Below, piece after piece: positions 1-7,848 of a DNA stretch of 50,264 nt. The stretch lies in the NCBI RefSeq assembly GCF_000455125.1, contig NZ_AUWR01000075.1, positions 1 through 50,264 on the forward strand, in the 5' to 3' direction. This DNA comes from Mycobacterium sp. UM_WGJ. GTDB lineage: Bacteria > Actinomycetota > Actinomycetes > Mycobacteriales > Mycobacteriaceae. Both the position numbers and the translations under genes were made by a program. The notes under the pieces were generated by a model. That model did not search any database, was not told the DNA's origin, and saw only the letters and a program-made list of their open reading frames with translations. Each line of letters starts with the position of its first letter. Within the stretch, counting starts at the first letter, position 1.

Positions 1-1
1 C

Positions 2-214
2 CCCACGGGGCACTGCCCATTTCGTCCGCTGACTGTTTCTGAACTGTTCGTCGGTGAATACAACACCGATATGCCGAATATGCCGTTTCGCGCGGTGGCT
101 ACCCGAGTATTCGACAAGTGGAGTGGGGGTCTGACCACTTGGGACAATTTGTTCCTGCCGGCGCCCTTGCGGTACAGCATGCCCTGCAAATCCTCTGGCA
201 GCGTGCCGGCGTAA
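2..214 (+). pseudogene. Possible 3' fragment of an unidentified plus-strand gene entering from the left edge
   Basis: An open frame runs from the window edge to a TAA at 212-214. Its first 45 or so codons read like protein (for example PLTVSELFVGEYNTDMP and FRAVATRVFDKWSGG). After about position 150 the frame is only the antisense of the carotenoid-oxygenase fragment, so a genuine product would be truncated there. I do not recognise the family. It may be a rearrangement junction or chance. Confidence 0.2.
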
Positions 215-293
215 TCGTCGATGGTGTAGTCATATTCTTCGTGCCGGGGGTCTAGACGGTGAGGTCGGCGTCGGCCGTGTCGGTGTTGGTCAC
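151..293 (-). pseudogene. Broken 5' end of a carotenoid cleavage oxygenase gene
   Basis: A GTG at 293-291 shares GTGA with the stop of the preceding D27-like gene, the usual sign of translational coupling. It opens a 13-codon frame (VTNTDTADADLTV) that ends at TAG 254-252. One frame over, starting at about 255, the sequence reads EEYDYTIDDYAGTLPEDLQG followed by MLYRKGAGRN. This resembles the N-terminal segment of the retinal-pigment-epithelium/carotenoid oxygenase family, where a pattern like GTLPxxLxGTLYRNGPG is typical. After GRN, at about position 151, the family pattern (an HWFDGDG-like stretch) is not seen in any frame. The gene therefore carries one frameshift near codon 14 and appears cut off or rearranged near position 151. 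A sequencing error could explain the first defect but not easily the second. The family cleaves carotenoid or stilbene double bonds with a non-haem iron. Confidence 0.6.
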
Positions 294-976
294 ATTCGGT
301 GCTGTCTGTTGAGGTGAGTGGTGGCTCGGTGAACGCGCAGCGTGCAGGACAATCCGGGCAGGTGCGGGTCGAACTCGAGCGGCATGGCTGAATCCTTGTC
401 GAACACCTTCTCGCAGGCGGACTTGCAGGCCATCAGGCACGAATGTTCCTGCGCCACAACGGCACCGGTTGCTGTATGCATGGCGCATTCCGGGATCTCG
501 TACACCAGTGTTCCGTCGGCTTCGACGCCGGTCCGGTGTATCGGTCCGACCAGAAATGTCGCCACGGACACCCCGGCGTCCATGATCTTGGGATATATCC
601 TGCGAGGGATCAGACCGACGGTGCCGAAGGCGGGCAGCAGGAACCGCAGCCAGCTCCGCAGCCGGGTGGCCACCGCGTCGGAGACCAACTGCTCGACGTC
701 TGCTCTGGGCATTACCGCCACCAATCCGGTGATGGCCCATTCCAATTCCCGGACGAACTGCCCATAGCGGCAGCGCCATGATTCACGGGCGGTCAGCCGG
801 GCCCGGGCGGGGATTCGCCCGGCGTTCACCGCTTGCCATCCGGCCTCGACCGCCGCGCGATCATCGGCGACTTGCCGCAGTAACGGCAGCAGCACCGTTT
901 CGGGTATGTCGCCCACCCGGGCCAGCATGGATCGCATGATCCAGTCATCACGTACGGCGGCGAGCCTGTTATTCAT
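290..976 (-). CDS. D27-like (DUF4033) carotenoid-isomerase family protein
   Basis: This 228-residue protein's C-terminal half matches what I recall of the beta-carotene isomerase D27 C-terminal domain (DUF4033). There is an FLVGP motif at residues 141-145, then LVYEIPEC (Cys164), then a C-x3-C-x3-C cluster (Cys180, Cys184, Cys188), then MPLEFDP and a closing SC (Cys211). Plant D27 isomerises all-trans to 9-cis beta-carotene in the strigolactone pathway; bacterial members are mostly uncharacterised. The N-terminal half is helical and charged, with no signal peptide. The ATG at 976 overlaps the stop of the Mce-associated gene by 4 bp (ATGA). The stop overlaps the GTG of a carotenoid cleavage oxygenase remnant, also by 4 bp. 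The three were therefore probably one translationally coupled operon, with carotenoid or apocarotenoid chemistry as the likely theme. Family call is fairly good; substrate is inference. Confidence 0.72.
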   Translation of the reverse strand: MNNRLAAVRDDWIMRSMLARVGDIPETVLLPLLRQVADDRAAVEAGWQAVNAGRIPARARLTARESWRCRYGQFVRELEWAITGLVAVMPRADVEQLVSDAVATRLRSWLRFLLPAFGTVGLIPRRIYPKIMDAGVSVATFLVGPIHRTGVEADGTLVYEIPECAMHTATGAVVAQEHSCLMACKSACEKVFDKDSAMPLEFDPHLPGLSCTLRVHRATTHLNRQHRM

Positions 977-1590
977 GGCATCTCGACCTTTGCAGCCTTC
1001 CACTGACCATCGAGCCGCTGCATCGTCATCACGATGCGGCTGCGGTCGATGCGTGGCTCCGGTATGTCGGTGTTGGTCACGGTCTGGTCGACGAACAGCA
1101 GCACTTCCATTTGATCCCTGGTCGCCGATTTGACCGCCGAGTCCACGACCACACCGTGCCCGGTCGCTTTGCGCGCTATCAGCACTTGGCGCAGCTGGCT
1201 GCTGGATTGGCGGTACAGGTCCTGGAACTCACCGGACACGCCGTCGAGGACGGTCGCGAAGTTCGTGTCCGGGTTATTGCTGTCGATCGGTGTCAGGGTG
1301 ACTGTGTAGTCCTCTGCCGCCTTCTGGGTTGCCGCGCCGGCGGCCTGAATATCATGACGGCTATTGTCCTGCCACCCCCGGTAGCCGCAACACGCCGCCA
1401 GCGCGAGAACTAGGAGCGCGACGGAGCCGCGGGCCGGGTGCGGCAGGCGTTGTGGCGATGCCGGTGCGGTCTCACCTCGGGTGTCACCGCCGCCGGTGGC
1501 CGTGCCGTCGATATCGGGTGGCTTCTTCCGGGCCTCAGGTGGGTGCAGCAACTGTGTGTCCGGCATGTGTCGGCTCTTTGTCAGTTCCAT
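973..1590 (-). CDS. Mce-associated membrane protein (Mas family)
   Basis: The protein has about 205 residues from ATG 1590, or 197 from ATG 1566. It has a charged, proline-rich cytoplasmic N-terminus, a single membrane segment (VALLVLALAACCGY) and an extracytoplasmic domain. That domain ends in the hallmark pattern of mycobacterial Mce-associated proteins: EVLLFVDQTVTNT, then an SRIVMTMQRLDGQW stretch. Such proteins accompany Mce lipid importers and are thought to stabilise or assist them; here there is no mce operon in view. The start at 1590 has AAGG six bases upstream; 1566 has a weaker AAAGAG, so the start is unsettled. The 3' end overlaps the D27-like gene by 4 bp, tying the two products together. 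A -35/-10 pair lies on this strand at 1702-1730. Confidence 0.85.
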   Translation of the reverse strand: MELTKSRHMPDTQLLHPPEARKKPPDIDGTATGGGDTRGETAPASPQRLPHPARGSVALLVLALAACCGYRGWQDNSRHDIQAAGAATQKAAEDYTVTLTPIDSNNPDTNFATVLDGVSGEFQDLYRQSSSQLRQVLIARKATGHGVVVDSAVKSATRDQMEVLLFVDQTVTNTDIPEPRIDRSRIVMTMQRLDGQWKAAKVEMP

Positions 1591-1701
1591 GGAATGCCTT
1601 GACGCTGCGGTTCGGACTCCGGCGGCATCACCGGCCCGCCATAGGGCAGGGGGATCGTGTGAGGACCTACCGGCGTCGGGTCGTGACTGGTGGACCAATA
1701 G

Positions 1702-1730
1702 TTTGTAACAGGCGTCACCTTCGTGGTCAA
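1702..1730 (-). promoter_or_regulatory. Candidate promoter of the Mas / D27-like operon
   Basis: Read on the minus strand, TTGACC (1730-1725) is separated by 17 bases from TACAAA (1707-1702). The -35 is close to the SigA consensus; the -10 lacks the usual final T. It would give a leader of roughly 100 nt to the ATG at 1590. It faces away from the TetR gene. Confidence 0.4.
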
Positions 1731-1763
1731 CGAGTTCGGGCCGCTCACGCCGGGCGCGCAGAG

Positions 1764-1778
1764 CCGGGATTTTCCCGG
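1764..1778. promoter_or_regulatory. Inverted repeat upstream of the TetR gene, possible operator
   Basis: CCGGGA, a TTT spacer and TCCCGG form a perfect 6-bp inverted repeat. It ends 20 bases before the GTG start of the TetR-family gene, in the divergent intergenic region. TetR proteins commonly bind such sites to control themselves and the divergent operon; that role here is inference. Confidence 0.35.
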
Positions 1779-1798
1779 GGGTTTGCCATGATGGCCAG

Positions 1799-2425
1799 GT
1801 GAGTGGCACGCGAGCGAAACCCGGTCCAGGGCGCCCAGCTGGCATCGACAGCGGCGATACCCGGCAGCGGGTGATCGACGCGGCGTGTCGGTGTTTCGCC
1901 CAGTACGGGTACAGCACGGCGACCAACAGTCTGATCGCCGAATTGGCCGGTGTCACCGCGGGGGCGGTGTACTACCACTACGGGGCCAAGAGCAAACTCT
2001 TCGACGCCGTGTGTGAGACCGTGTACGGCAAGATCATCGCGCGGTCGGCGGAAGTCGCGATGGCCCAGCCGCTTTCGGTGCGCGGACTGCTGCATGCGGT
2101 GCTGGGGGAGTCGATGCGGATCAACCACGAGTCGCCCACGCTGGCCGGGTTCGTCGCCACCGCGCCCATCGACGCGCGGCGTCATCCTGAACTCACCGAG
2201 GCGTTCGCCAAACAGGCCGTCGCTATGGCCGAGACGCTGACTGCAGCTGTGCGCCACGGCCAGGATCACGGCTTGATCCGCGCCGACCGGGATCCGGTGG
2301 CGATCGCGCGCCTGATCAGTACCATCGTCGATGGGTTTGCCCATGCGGCCGCGACTACCAGTCCGGCCGTCATGGATGACATGACCGCCTTGTTCGACTC
2401 TCTGCTGCTGGAAGCCGAGGGCTAG
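1799..2425 (+). CDS. TetR-family transcriptional regulator
   Basis: This 208-residue protein has a basic, flexible N-terminus followed by the TetR helix-turn-helix at about residues 22-68: RQRVIDAACRCFAQYGY, then TNSLIAELAGVTAGAVYYHY. A helical ligand-binding domain fills the remainder. It starts at GTG 1799; the ATGs at 1788 and 1791 run into a stop almost at once or are out of frame. It is divergent from the Mas/D27-like operon with about 208 bp between, so it is the natural candidate regulator of that operon and of itself. The ligand cannot be told from sequence; a carotenoid breakdown product or lipid would fit the neighbours but is speculation. Confidence 0.9.
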   Translation: MSGTRAKPGPGRPAGIDSGDTRQRVIDAACRCFAQYGYSTATNSLIAELAGVTAGAVYYHYGAKSKLFDAVCETVYGKIIARSAEVAMAQPLSVRGLLHAVLGESMRINHESPTLAGFVATAPIDARRHPELTEAFAKQAVAMAETLTAAVRHGQDHGLIRADRDPVAIARLISTIVDGFAHAAATTSPAVMDDMTALFDSLLLEAEG

Positions 2426-2479
2426 ACCGCCGCCGCAGGCCGTAGCGTTGACAGCGGTTCGTGTGGGGGCGTCGTGGCC

Positions 2480-2644
2480 GATTTGATCGCCGATTCCGGC
2501 GTGGACGCAACCACCCTGACGCGAATCTTCACTACGGACGCGGCGGCACCGTTCGGCGGGATCAAGGAGTCGGGTCTGGGCCGGGAGGGTGGCGGCGAGG
2601 GAATCGAGGAGTACCTCGAAACCAAGTACATCGCGCTGGCCTGA
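2480..2644 (+). pseudogene. 3' remnant of an aldehyde dehydrogenase gene
   Basis: The frame ending at TGA 2642-2644 contains [19 protein letters not shown] from 2537, followed by [16 protein letters not shown]. This is the characteristic C-terminus of succinate-semialdehyde and related NAD(P)-dependent aldehyde dehydrogenases. The upstream part ([18 protein letters not shown]) only vaguely resembles the family, and the catalytic cysteine and cofactor-binding regions are absent. This is therefore the last 35-55 codons of a deleted gene. It lies directly after the TetR gene and before rmlC, which reads the other way. Confidence 0.7.
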
Positions 2645-2665
2645 GCCCCACGTCGGGCAGGGCCA

Positions 2666-3229
2666 CTACCAGGCCGGCAGCAACCCGGCAGCACGGACCT
2701 GCTCCAGCGACGGGGCGTCCGCGTCCCGATCCGAGAGCACCAGAGGATGACCGTCGGGCCAGTCGATCCCGATCGCCGGGTCGGTGGCGCAGATGGTGTG
2801 CTCGCGCTGCGGATCGTATTCGGCTGAGCACAGATACATCACCGTCGAATTATCTTCCAGCGCAACAAATCCGTGCGCCAGACCGGCCGCCAGGTACACC
2901 GACCGGCGATCCCGGGCATCCAGCACCACCGCGTCCCAGCGGCCGTAGGTCGGGGAGCCGACCCGGATGTCGACCACGACGTCGAAGACCGAACCCGACA
3001 CGCAGGTGACGTACTTGGCCTGCCCGGGCGGCAGTTGGGCGAAGTGCAGGCCACGCAGCACCCCGGCGCTCGACACCGAGCAGTTGGCCTGGCGCAGGTC
3101 GAAACGGTGCCCGGCGAACGCGGTGAACTCCCGGTCGGTGAACCACTCGAAGAACACGCCGCGGGAATCGGTGTGCTGAGTCGGGGTGAGCTCCCAGGCC
3201 CCCGGGATGGTCAGCTCGCGCGCCTGCAC
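2666..3229 (-). CDS. rmlC: dTDP-4-dehydrorhamnose 3,5-epimerase
   Basis: RmlC epimerises dTDP-4-keto-6-deoxyglucose at C3 and C5, the third step of dTDP-L-rhamnose synthesis. Rhamnose links arabinogalactan to peptidoglycan in mycobacteria, so the pathway is essential. The 187-residue cupin shows the family landmarks: DSRGVFFEWF, VLRGLHFAQ with the catalytic His at about residue 62, QAKYV with Lys at 72, and VMYLCSAEY with Tyr at 132. The M. tuberculosis protein is, as I recall, about 202 residues; this one is shorter at the C-terminus after GLLPAW. The start at 3229 lies one base past the rmlB stop, so the two are co-transcribed with rmlB first. Confidence 0.96.
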   Translation of the reverse strand: MQARELTIPGAWELTPTQHTDSRGVFFEWFTDREFTAFAGHRFDLRQANCSVSSAGVLRGLHFAQLPPGQAKYVTCVSGSVFDVVVDIRVGSPTYGRWDAVVLDARDRRSVYLAAGLAHGFVALEDNSTVMYLCSAEYDPQREHTICATDPAIGIDWPDGHPLVLSDRDADAPSLEQVRAAGLLPAW

Positions 3230-3230
3230 G

Positions 3231-4247
<1,017 letters not shown>

Positions 4248-4281
4248 CTAACGGTGGTGCGACCCGGATTCCCGCTTGCGC

Positions 4282-5139
4282 TTAGGCCCGCGGCGTCAGC
4301 CCGAGTGGGCCGGCCAGCTCGGTCAGCGTCGGCAGCAGGTTCTTCCAGCCGCCCAGCACCTGGATGGTCACCTGATCCGCGCCGGCATCCAAGTGCGCGT
4401 CCAGGCGCGCGGCGATCTCGTCGGCGGTGCCGTGCGCGACCACCGCGTCGATCAACCGGTCACTGCCCGGCGCGCGCACGTCGCGCTCACTGAAGCCCAA
4501 CCGGCGCCAGTTGTTGACGTAGTTGGACAGCCGTAGGTAGAAGCCGACCGCCTCGCGTCCGACCTCGCGGGCCGCGGTGGCGTCCGTGGACAGGACCACC
4601 TTGTGTTCGGGCGCCAGGAACACCGACGGGCCGACCAGCTCGCGCGCACTGGCGGTGTGTTCGGGCGTGGTCAGGTAGGGGTGCGCCCCGGCGCTGCGCT
4701 GCGCCGCCAACCGCAACACCTTGGGGCCCAGTGCGGCCAGCACTCGGCGGCTGTTCGGCACTGCGGCGTCATCGAGGGCGTCCAGGTAGTCGGTCAGGGC
4801 CGCATAGGGGCTGCGGTACTCGGCGGTGGCCTCGGAGTGACCGACACCGATGCCGAGCAGGAACCGGTCCGGGTAGGCGGATTCGATGCGGTGATAGGAC
4901 TCGGCGACCTGTGCGGCCGGCGCGGACCAGATGTTGACGATCCCGGTGGCCACCTGCAGGGTCGAGGTCGCCGCCAGCAGCGGCTCGACGAACGCCAGGT
5001 CGGCGGCCGGTGAGCCGCCCACCCAGATCGCGCCGTAGCCCAGGCGTTCGATCTCGGCGGCCTGCTCAGGAGTGGGGGATCCGAAGGTCCACACCGCGTA
5101 GCGGCCCAGGTCGGGTTTGAGTGCGAACGTGTCCGACAT
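4282..5139 (-). CDS. LLM-class (luciferase-like) F420-dependent oxidoreductase
   Basis: This 285-residue protein has the luciferase-like monooxygenase fold, a TIM barrel binding FMN or, in mycobacteria, usually coenzyme F420. Visible signatures are the N-terminal strand GRYAVWTFGSPTPEQ, AAEIERLGYGAIWVGGSP, the barrel strand LQVATGIVNIWS, and RFLLGIGVGHSEA. It corresponds in position to the gene next to rmlB in M. tuberculosis (Rv3463 in my recollection). The substrate is unknown. It reads into rmlB and may be cotranscribed with it. Cofactor choice is inferred from the family's habit in this genus. Confidence 0.88.
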   Translation of the reverse strand: MSDTFALKPDLGRYAVWTFGSPTPEQAAEIERLGYGAIWVGGSPAADLAFVEPLLAATSTLQVATGIVNIWSAPAAQVAESYHRIESAYPDRFLLGIGVGHSEATAEYRSPYAALTDYLDALDDAAVPNSRRVLAALGPKVLRLAAQRSAGAHPYLTTPEHTASARELVGPSVFLAPEHKVVLSTDATAAREVGREAVGFYLRLSNYVNNWRRLGFSERDVRAPGSDRLIDAVVAHGTADEIAARLDAHLDAGADQVTIQVLGGWKNLLPTLTELAGPLGLTPRA

Positions 5140-5162
5140 CGTGACTCCTGTGCTCGTCGCAG

Positions 5163-6653
5163 TTACTCGGTGGGCAGCGGATACGAGTTGTCGACCGGTG
5201 GGGGTTCGGCGGCCTTGGGGCGCAGCATGGCCGCGACGTCCACCCCGGACGCCTTCAGCGTCTCCAGCACCTTGGCGATGCCCAATGGACTGATACCCAG
5301 CAGACCGCCGATCGCATCCTGGGCATCGCCGGCGCCGCCGACGATCGACAGCCGCTCGATGTCAGACAGCGGCGCGGCCGCGGCCTGGGTGGCCGCAACG
5401 ACCGAGGCCAGCACATCGGGGAGCATCAGCATTCGGGCCGCCTCCGCGCTGTAGCTGTTGAGGGCGTTGGCGATCTCCTTCTTACCCTCGGCTTCGGCGA
5501 GCAGCTTGGCCTTGGTGCCCTCGGCCTCGGCGACCAGGCTCGCCCTGGCGCCGTCGGCCTCGGCCTGGCGCTCCACCCGCAGCGCCTCGGCGGCCGCCTT
5601 GCGCGCGTCGGCTTGGGCTTCACCGGCTTGGCGGGCCGCCTCCGCCTGGGCCTGAGCCGCCAGGATCGCGGCCTGGCGCTGGCCCTCGGCGCGGGCCACA
5701 TCGGCCTGGCGCTGCGCCTCGGCCGGGGCGATCACATCGGCCTGCAGAGCGGCCTGGGCCTGCTCGGCGCGACGCTGCTCCACCTCGATGCGGGCCTGCA
5801 CCCGGGCGGCCTCGGCCTGCTCGACGGCGATACCGACGTCCTTCTCGGCGCGGGCGTGCGCCAGCGGACCGGCCTGGTCGGCTTGGGCGTTCTCCGCCTC
5901 GGTCTGGGCGCGCAGCCGGGCCAGCTCGACGTCGCGCTTCTGGTTGGCGGTGGCGATCGCAGTGTCGGCTTCGGCCTGGGCGACCGCTCCCGCCTGACGG
6001 GCCTTGGCCGACTGGATCTGGGCGTCCCGCTCGGCTTCGGCGGTGCCGACCGTGGCGTCCCGTTTCACCTCGGCGATGCGCCGCTGACCCAGCGATTCGA
6101 GATAGCCGTTGCGGTCGGAGATGCCGGCGATCTTGAGGACGTCGACTTCCATGCCGATGCGGGACAGGTCGGTCCCGGCTTCCTCGACCACGCTGCGGGC
6201 CAGGGTGTCGCGGTTGGAGTTGAGATCCTCGACGGTCATCGTCGCGGTGATGCCGCGCAGGCTCCCGGCGAGGATGTCATTGATCTGGCGCTGCAGATCG
6301 TCGAGGTCCGACGTCAAGAAGCGCTGCACCGCGGTCTGCACGGCGTCGTCGGCCGAGCCGATCCGGACCAGGCCGACGGCTTCCACGTTGACCGGCACCC
6401 CGTTGTTGGACAGCGCGTTCTGCAGGTTGATGCTGACGTTGAACGGCTCCAGCGACATGATGTCGACTCGTTCGATGCCCGGCATCCGGAACCTGGCGCC
6501 GCCGCGAACCACCTTGGGCTGACCGCGCCCGGTGAACACGGCGACCTCGTTCGGCGGGACCTTGATGTAGTTCTGGACGTAGATCATCGGCAATACGACC
6601 AGCAACAGCAGTGCTGCGACGGTGGCGATGGTCACGATCAAGACAAGCGACAC
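5163..6653 (-). CDS. Flotillin-like SPFH/band 7 membrane scaffold protein
   Basis: This 496-residue protein opens with one membrane segment (LVLIVTIATVAALLLLVVLP, residues 3-22). Next comes an SPFH/band 7 domain to about residue 190, including VPPNEVAVFTGRG and EVDVLKIAGISDRNGYLESL. A very long Ala/Glu/Arg-rich coiled coil (about 195-400) with repeated AEA heptads follows, then a hydrophobic C-terminal region. The architecture matches flotillin (FloT/YqiK), which organises membrane microdomains. The NfeD-like gene lies 21 bp upstream on the same strand, the classical flotillin/NfeD partnership. I do not recall this pair at the equivalent place in M. tuberculosis, so it looks like a lineage-specific insertion or a loss elsewhere. 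The client proteins are unknown. Confidence 0.9.
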   Translation of the reverse strand: MSLVLIVTIATVAALLLLVVLPMIYVQNYIKVPPNEVAVFTGRGQPKVVRGGARFRMPGIERVDIMSLEPFNVSINLQNALSNNGVPVNVEAVGLVRIGSADDAVQTAVQRFLTSDLDDLQRQINDILAGSLRGITATMTVEDLNSNRDTLARSVVEEAGTDLSRIGMEVDVLKIAGISDRNGYLESLGQRRIAEVKRDATVGTAEAERDAQIQSAKARQAGAVAQAEADTAIATANQKRDVELARLRAQTEAENAQADQAGPLAHARAEKDVGIAVEQAEAARVQARIEVEQRRAEQAQAALQADVIAPAEAQRQADVARAEGQRQAAILAAQAQAEAARQAGEAQADARKAAAEALRVERQAEADGARASLVAEAEGTKAKLLAEAEGKKEIANALNSYSAEAARMLMLPDVLASVVAATQAAAAPLSDIERLSIVGGAGDAQDAIGGLLGISPLGIAKVLETLKASGVDVAAMLRPKAAEPPPVDNSYPLPTE

Positions 6654-6674
6654 GATTACTGCCTCTCCAGCTGG

Positions 6675-7169
6675 TTACTGAGTGGGTACTGCGACGACGT
6701 GCAGGTAATCGGCGTCGACATCGGCGATGTAGACGCGGGTGGCTTTGGTGAGTGCCTGCGGCTCCGGGCTGATCGCGCGGGACCGGACCCGGTTGCCGTC
6801 GGGATCGACGAAGGCGATCTCACCCCACCCGCCGGGCGGTACGTCGATCGTCACCGTGCCCAACAGGCCGATGTAGGCCGACCGTGCGTGCTGGGAATTG
6901 GATTCCTGCCGGTGCAGATAGGGCAGCACCACGCCATGCAGGATGAAGACCAGCGTGGCTCCAGTGCCCAGGCCCAGTGCGGCCGCGGGCACGGCATTGA
7001 ACCCGGCCCAGGTCCCCACCAACCCGCCGGCACCCGTTCCGACCAGGGCGGCGGACATTCCGGTCAGGCTCAGAAAAGGCATCCCGTCGTGCCCGATATC
7101 GGTCAACAGCAAGGCGGTGAGCAGGGCGATCGCGCCGACGGCGAATGCCGCCAGGTACACCGCCGTCAT
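6675..7169 (-). CDS. NfeD-like integral membrane protein, flotillin partner
   Basis: This 164-residue protein has about three membrane segments: VYLAAFAVGAIALLTALLL, a glycine-rich second segment around residues 33-60, and LGLGTGATLVFILHGVVLP. A soluble C-terminal domain follows (about 95-164) with the look of an NfeD-type OB fold: GLLGTVTIDVPPGGWGEIAF and ADYLHVVAV. NfeD short forms are encoded next to flotillins and are thought to act with them at the membrane. The spacing to the flotillin start is 21 bp, so they form one operon. Gly-Thr-Val-Thr starts a beta-strand typical of the domain. NfeD assignment is from architecture and context and is moderately certain. Confidence 0.7.
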   Translation of the reverse strand: MTAVYLAAFAVGAIALLTALLLTDIGHDGMPFLSLTGMSAALVGTGAGGLVGTWAGFNAVPAAALGLGTGATLVFILHGVVLPYLHRQESNSQHARSAYIGLLGTVTIDVPPGGWGEIAFVDPDGNRVRSRAISPEPQALTKATRVYIADVDADYLHVVAVPTQ

Positions 7170-7241
7170 GACTCCTCCTGCAGGTCGAAGGGCGCCACTA
7201 CACCGATCGTCAGGTCATCCTCGCATGCTGCTGCTGTATGG

Positions 7242-7353
7242 ACCCCGCGGTTTAGCGAGGCTCGACGCAGGAGAGGCGAAGCTGGGGCCGCGGCATTGAA
7301 CCCCGCGGTTTAGCGAGGCTCGACGCAGGAGAGGCGAAGCTGGGGCCGCGGCA
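7242..7353. repeat. Two tandem copies of a 54-bp direct repeat
   Basis: The stretch 7242-7295 is repeated exactly at 7300-7353, with four other bases between (period 58). Each copy begins ACCCCGCGGTTTAGCGAGG and ends GGGGCCGCGGCA, so a CCCCGCGG and a GGGGCCGCGG bracket each unit. A shorter lookalike, CCCGCGGTTCAGCGA, is visible after glmM at about 7.3 kb from the ESX-4 end (27275-27289), which suggests an interspersed intergenic repeat family. The function is unknown. Confidence 0.85.
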
Positions 7354-7368
7354 GAGATCCCCGCTATT

Positions 7369-7397
7369 TTGGCGTGGGAGGCGGATGCGGGTATCGT
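7369..7397 (+). promoter_or_regulatory. Candidate promoter of the infA operon
   Basis: TTGGCG (7369-7374), a 17-bp spacer and TATCGT (7392-7397) match the SigA pattern, with the TANNNT -10 usual in mycobacteria. It lies just after the second repeat copy. It would leave a leader of about 170 nt before infA, long enough for growth-rate or autogenous control. Confidence 0.5.
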
Positions 7398-7572
7398 AGG
7401 TCGACGGTGCGGCGTCCGCGTCGGCTCTTGCGTGTCCAGTCTGAGATTCTTGGGGTTCTACCTCGAATTTTCTGTCACCGGCCCACGTTTTGCAGTCGTA
7501 GTCGATGCTGCGCCGAGGCGGGCGCATGCACATGCGACAAGTAAGTCAGACACGGAGGATCGCCGGAGAGTA

Positions 7573-7794
7573 ATGGCCAAAAAAGACGGTGCAATCGAGG
7601 TCGAGGGTCGAGTGGTCGAACCCCTGCCCAATGCGATGTTTCGCATTGAGCTGGAGAACGGTCACAAGGTGCTCGCCCACATCAGCGGCAAGATGCGGCA
7701 GCACTACATCCGTATCCTGCCGGAAGACCGGGTGGTCGTGGAGTTGTCTCCCTATGACCTGTCCCGGGGACGCATCGTCTATCGGTACAAGTAG
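7573..7794 (+). CDS. infA: Translation initiation factor IF-1
   Basis: IF-1 binds the ribosomal A site during initiation together with IF-2 and IF-3. The 73-residue product is a single S1-type OB fold: [39 protein letters not shown] and ending GRIVYRYK, all textbook. The ATG at 7573 follows a CGGAGAG ribosome-binding site. It heads the operon infA-rpmJ-rpsM-rpsK-rpsD-rpoA-rplQ-truA. Confidence 0.98.
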
Positions 7795-7848
7795 CTCCCG
7801 ACCGCCCGAAGTACGTCAACCAGCGATTAGAACAGGACCACAGCAGCC

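Larger units (their letters stand above)
7170..7572. other. Intergenic region between the flotillin/NfeD pair and infA
   Basis: This is a 403-bp divergent region without a convincing gene. It holds two copies of a 54-bp direct repeat (7242-7353), a SigA-like promoter for infA (7369-7397), a leader of about 170 nt, and the infA ribosome-binding site (CGGAGAG just before 7571). Short open frames exist in it but none has coding character. Confidence 0.7.

Noticed and set aside
5613-7313. A 566-codon plus-strand open frame opposite the flotillin gene.
   Set aside because: It mirrors the Ala/Glu-rich coiled coil and NfeD-like gene and carries no recognisable domain.
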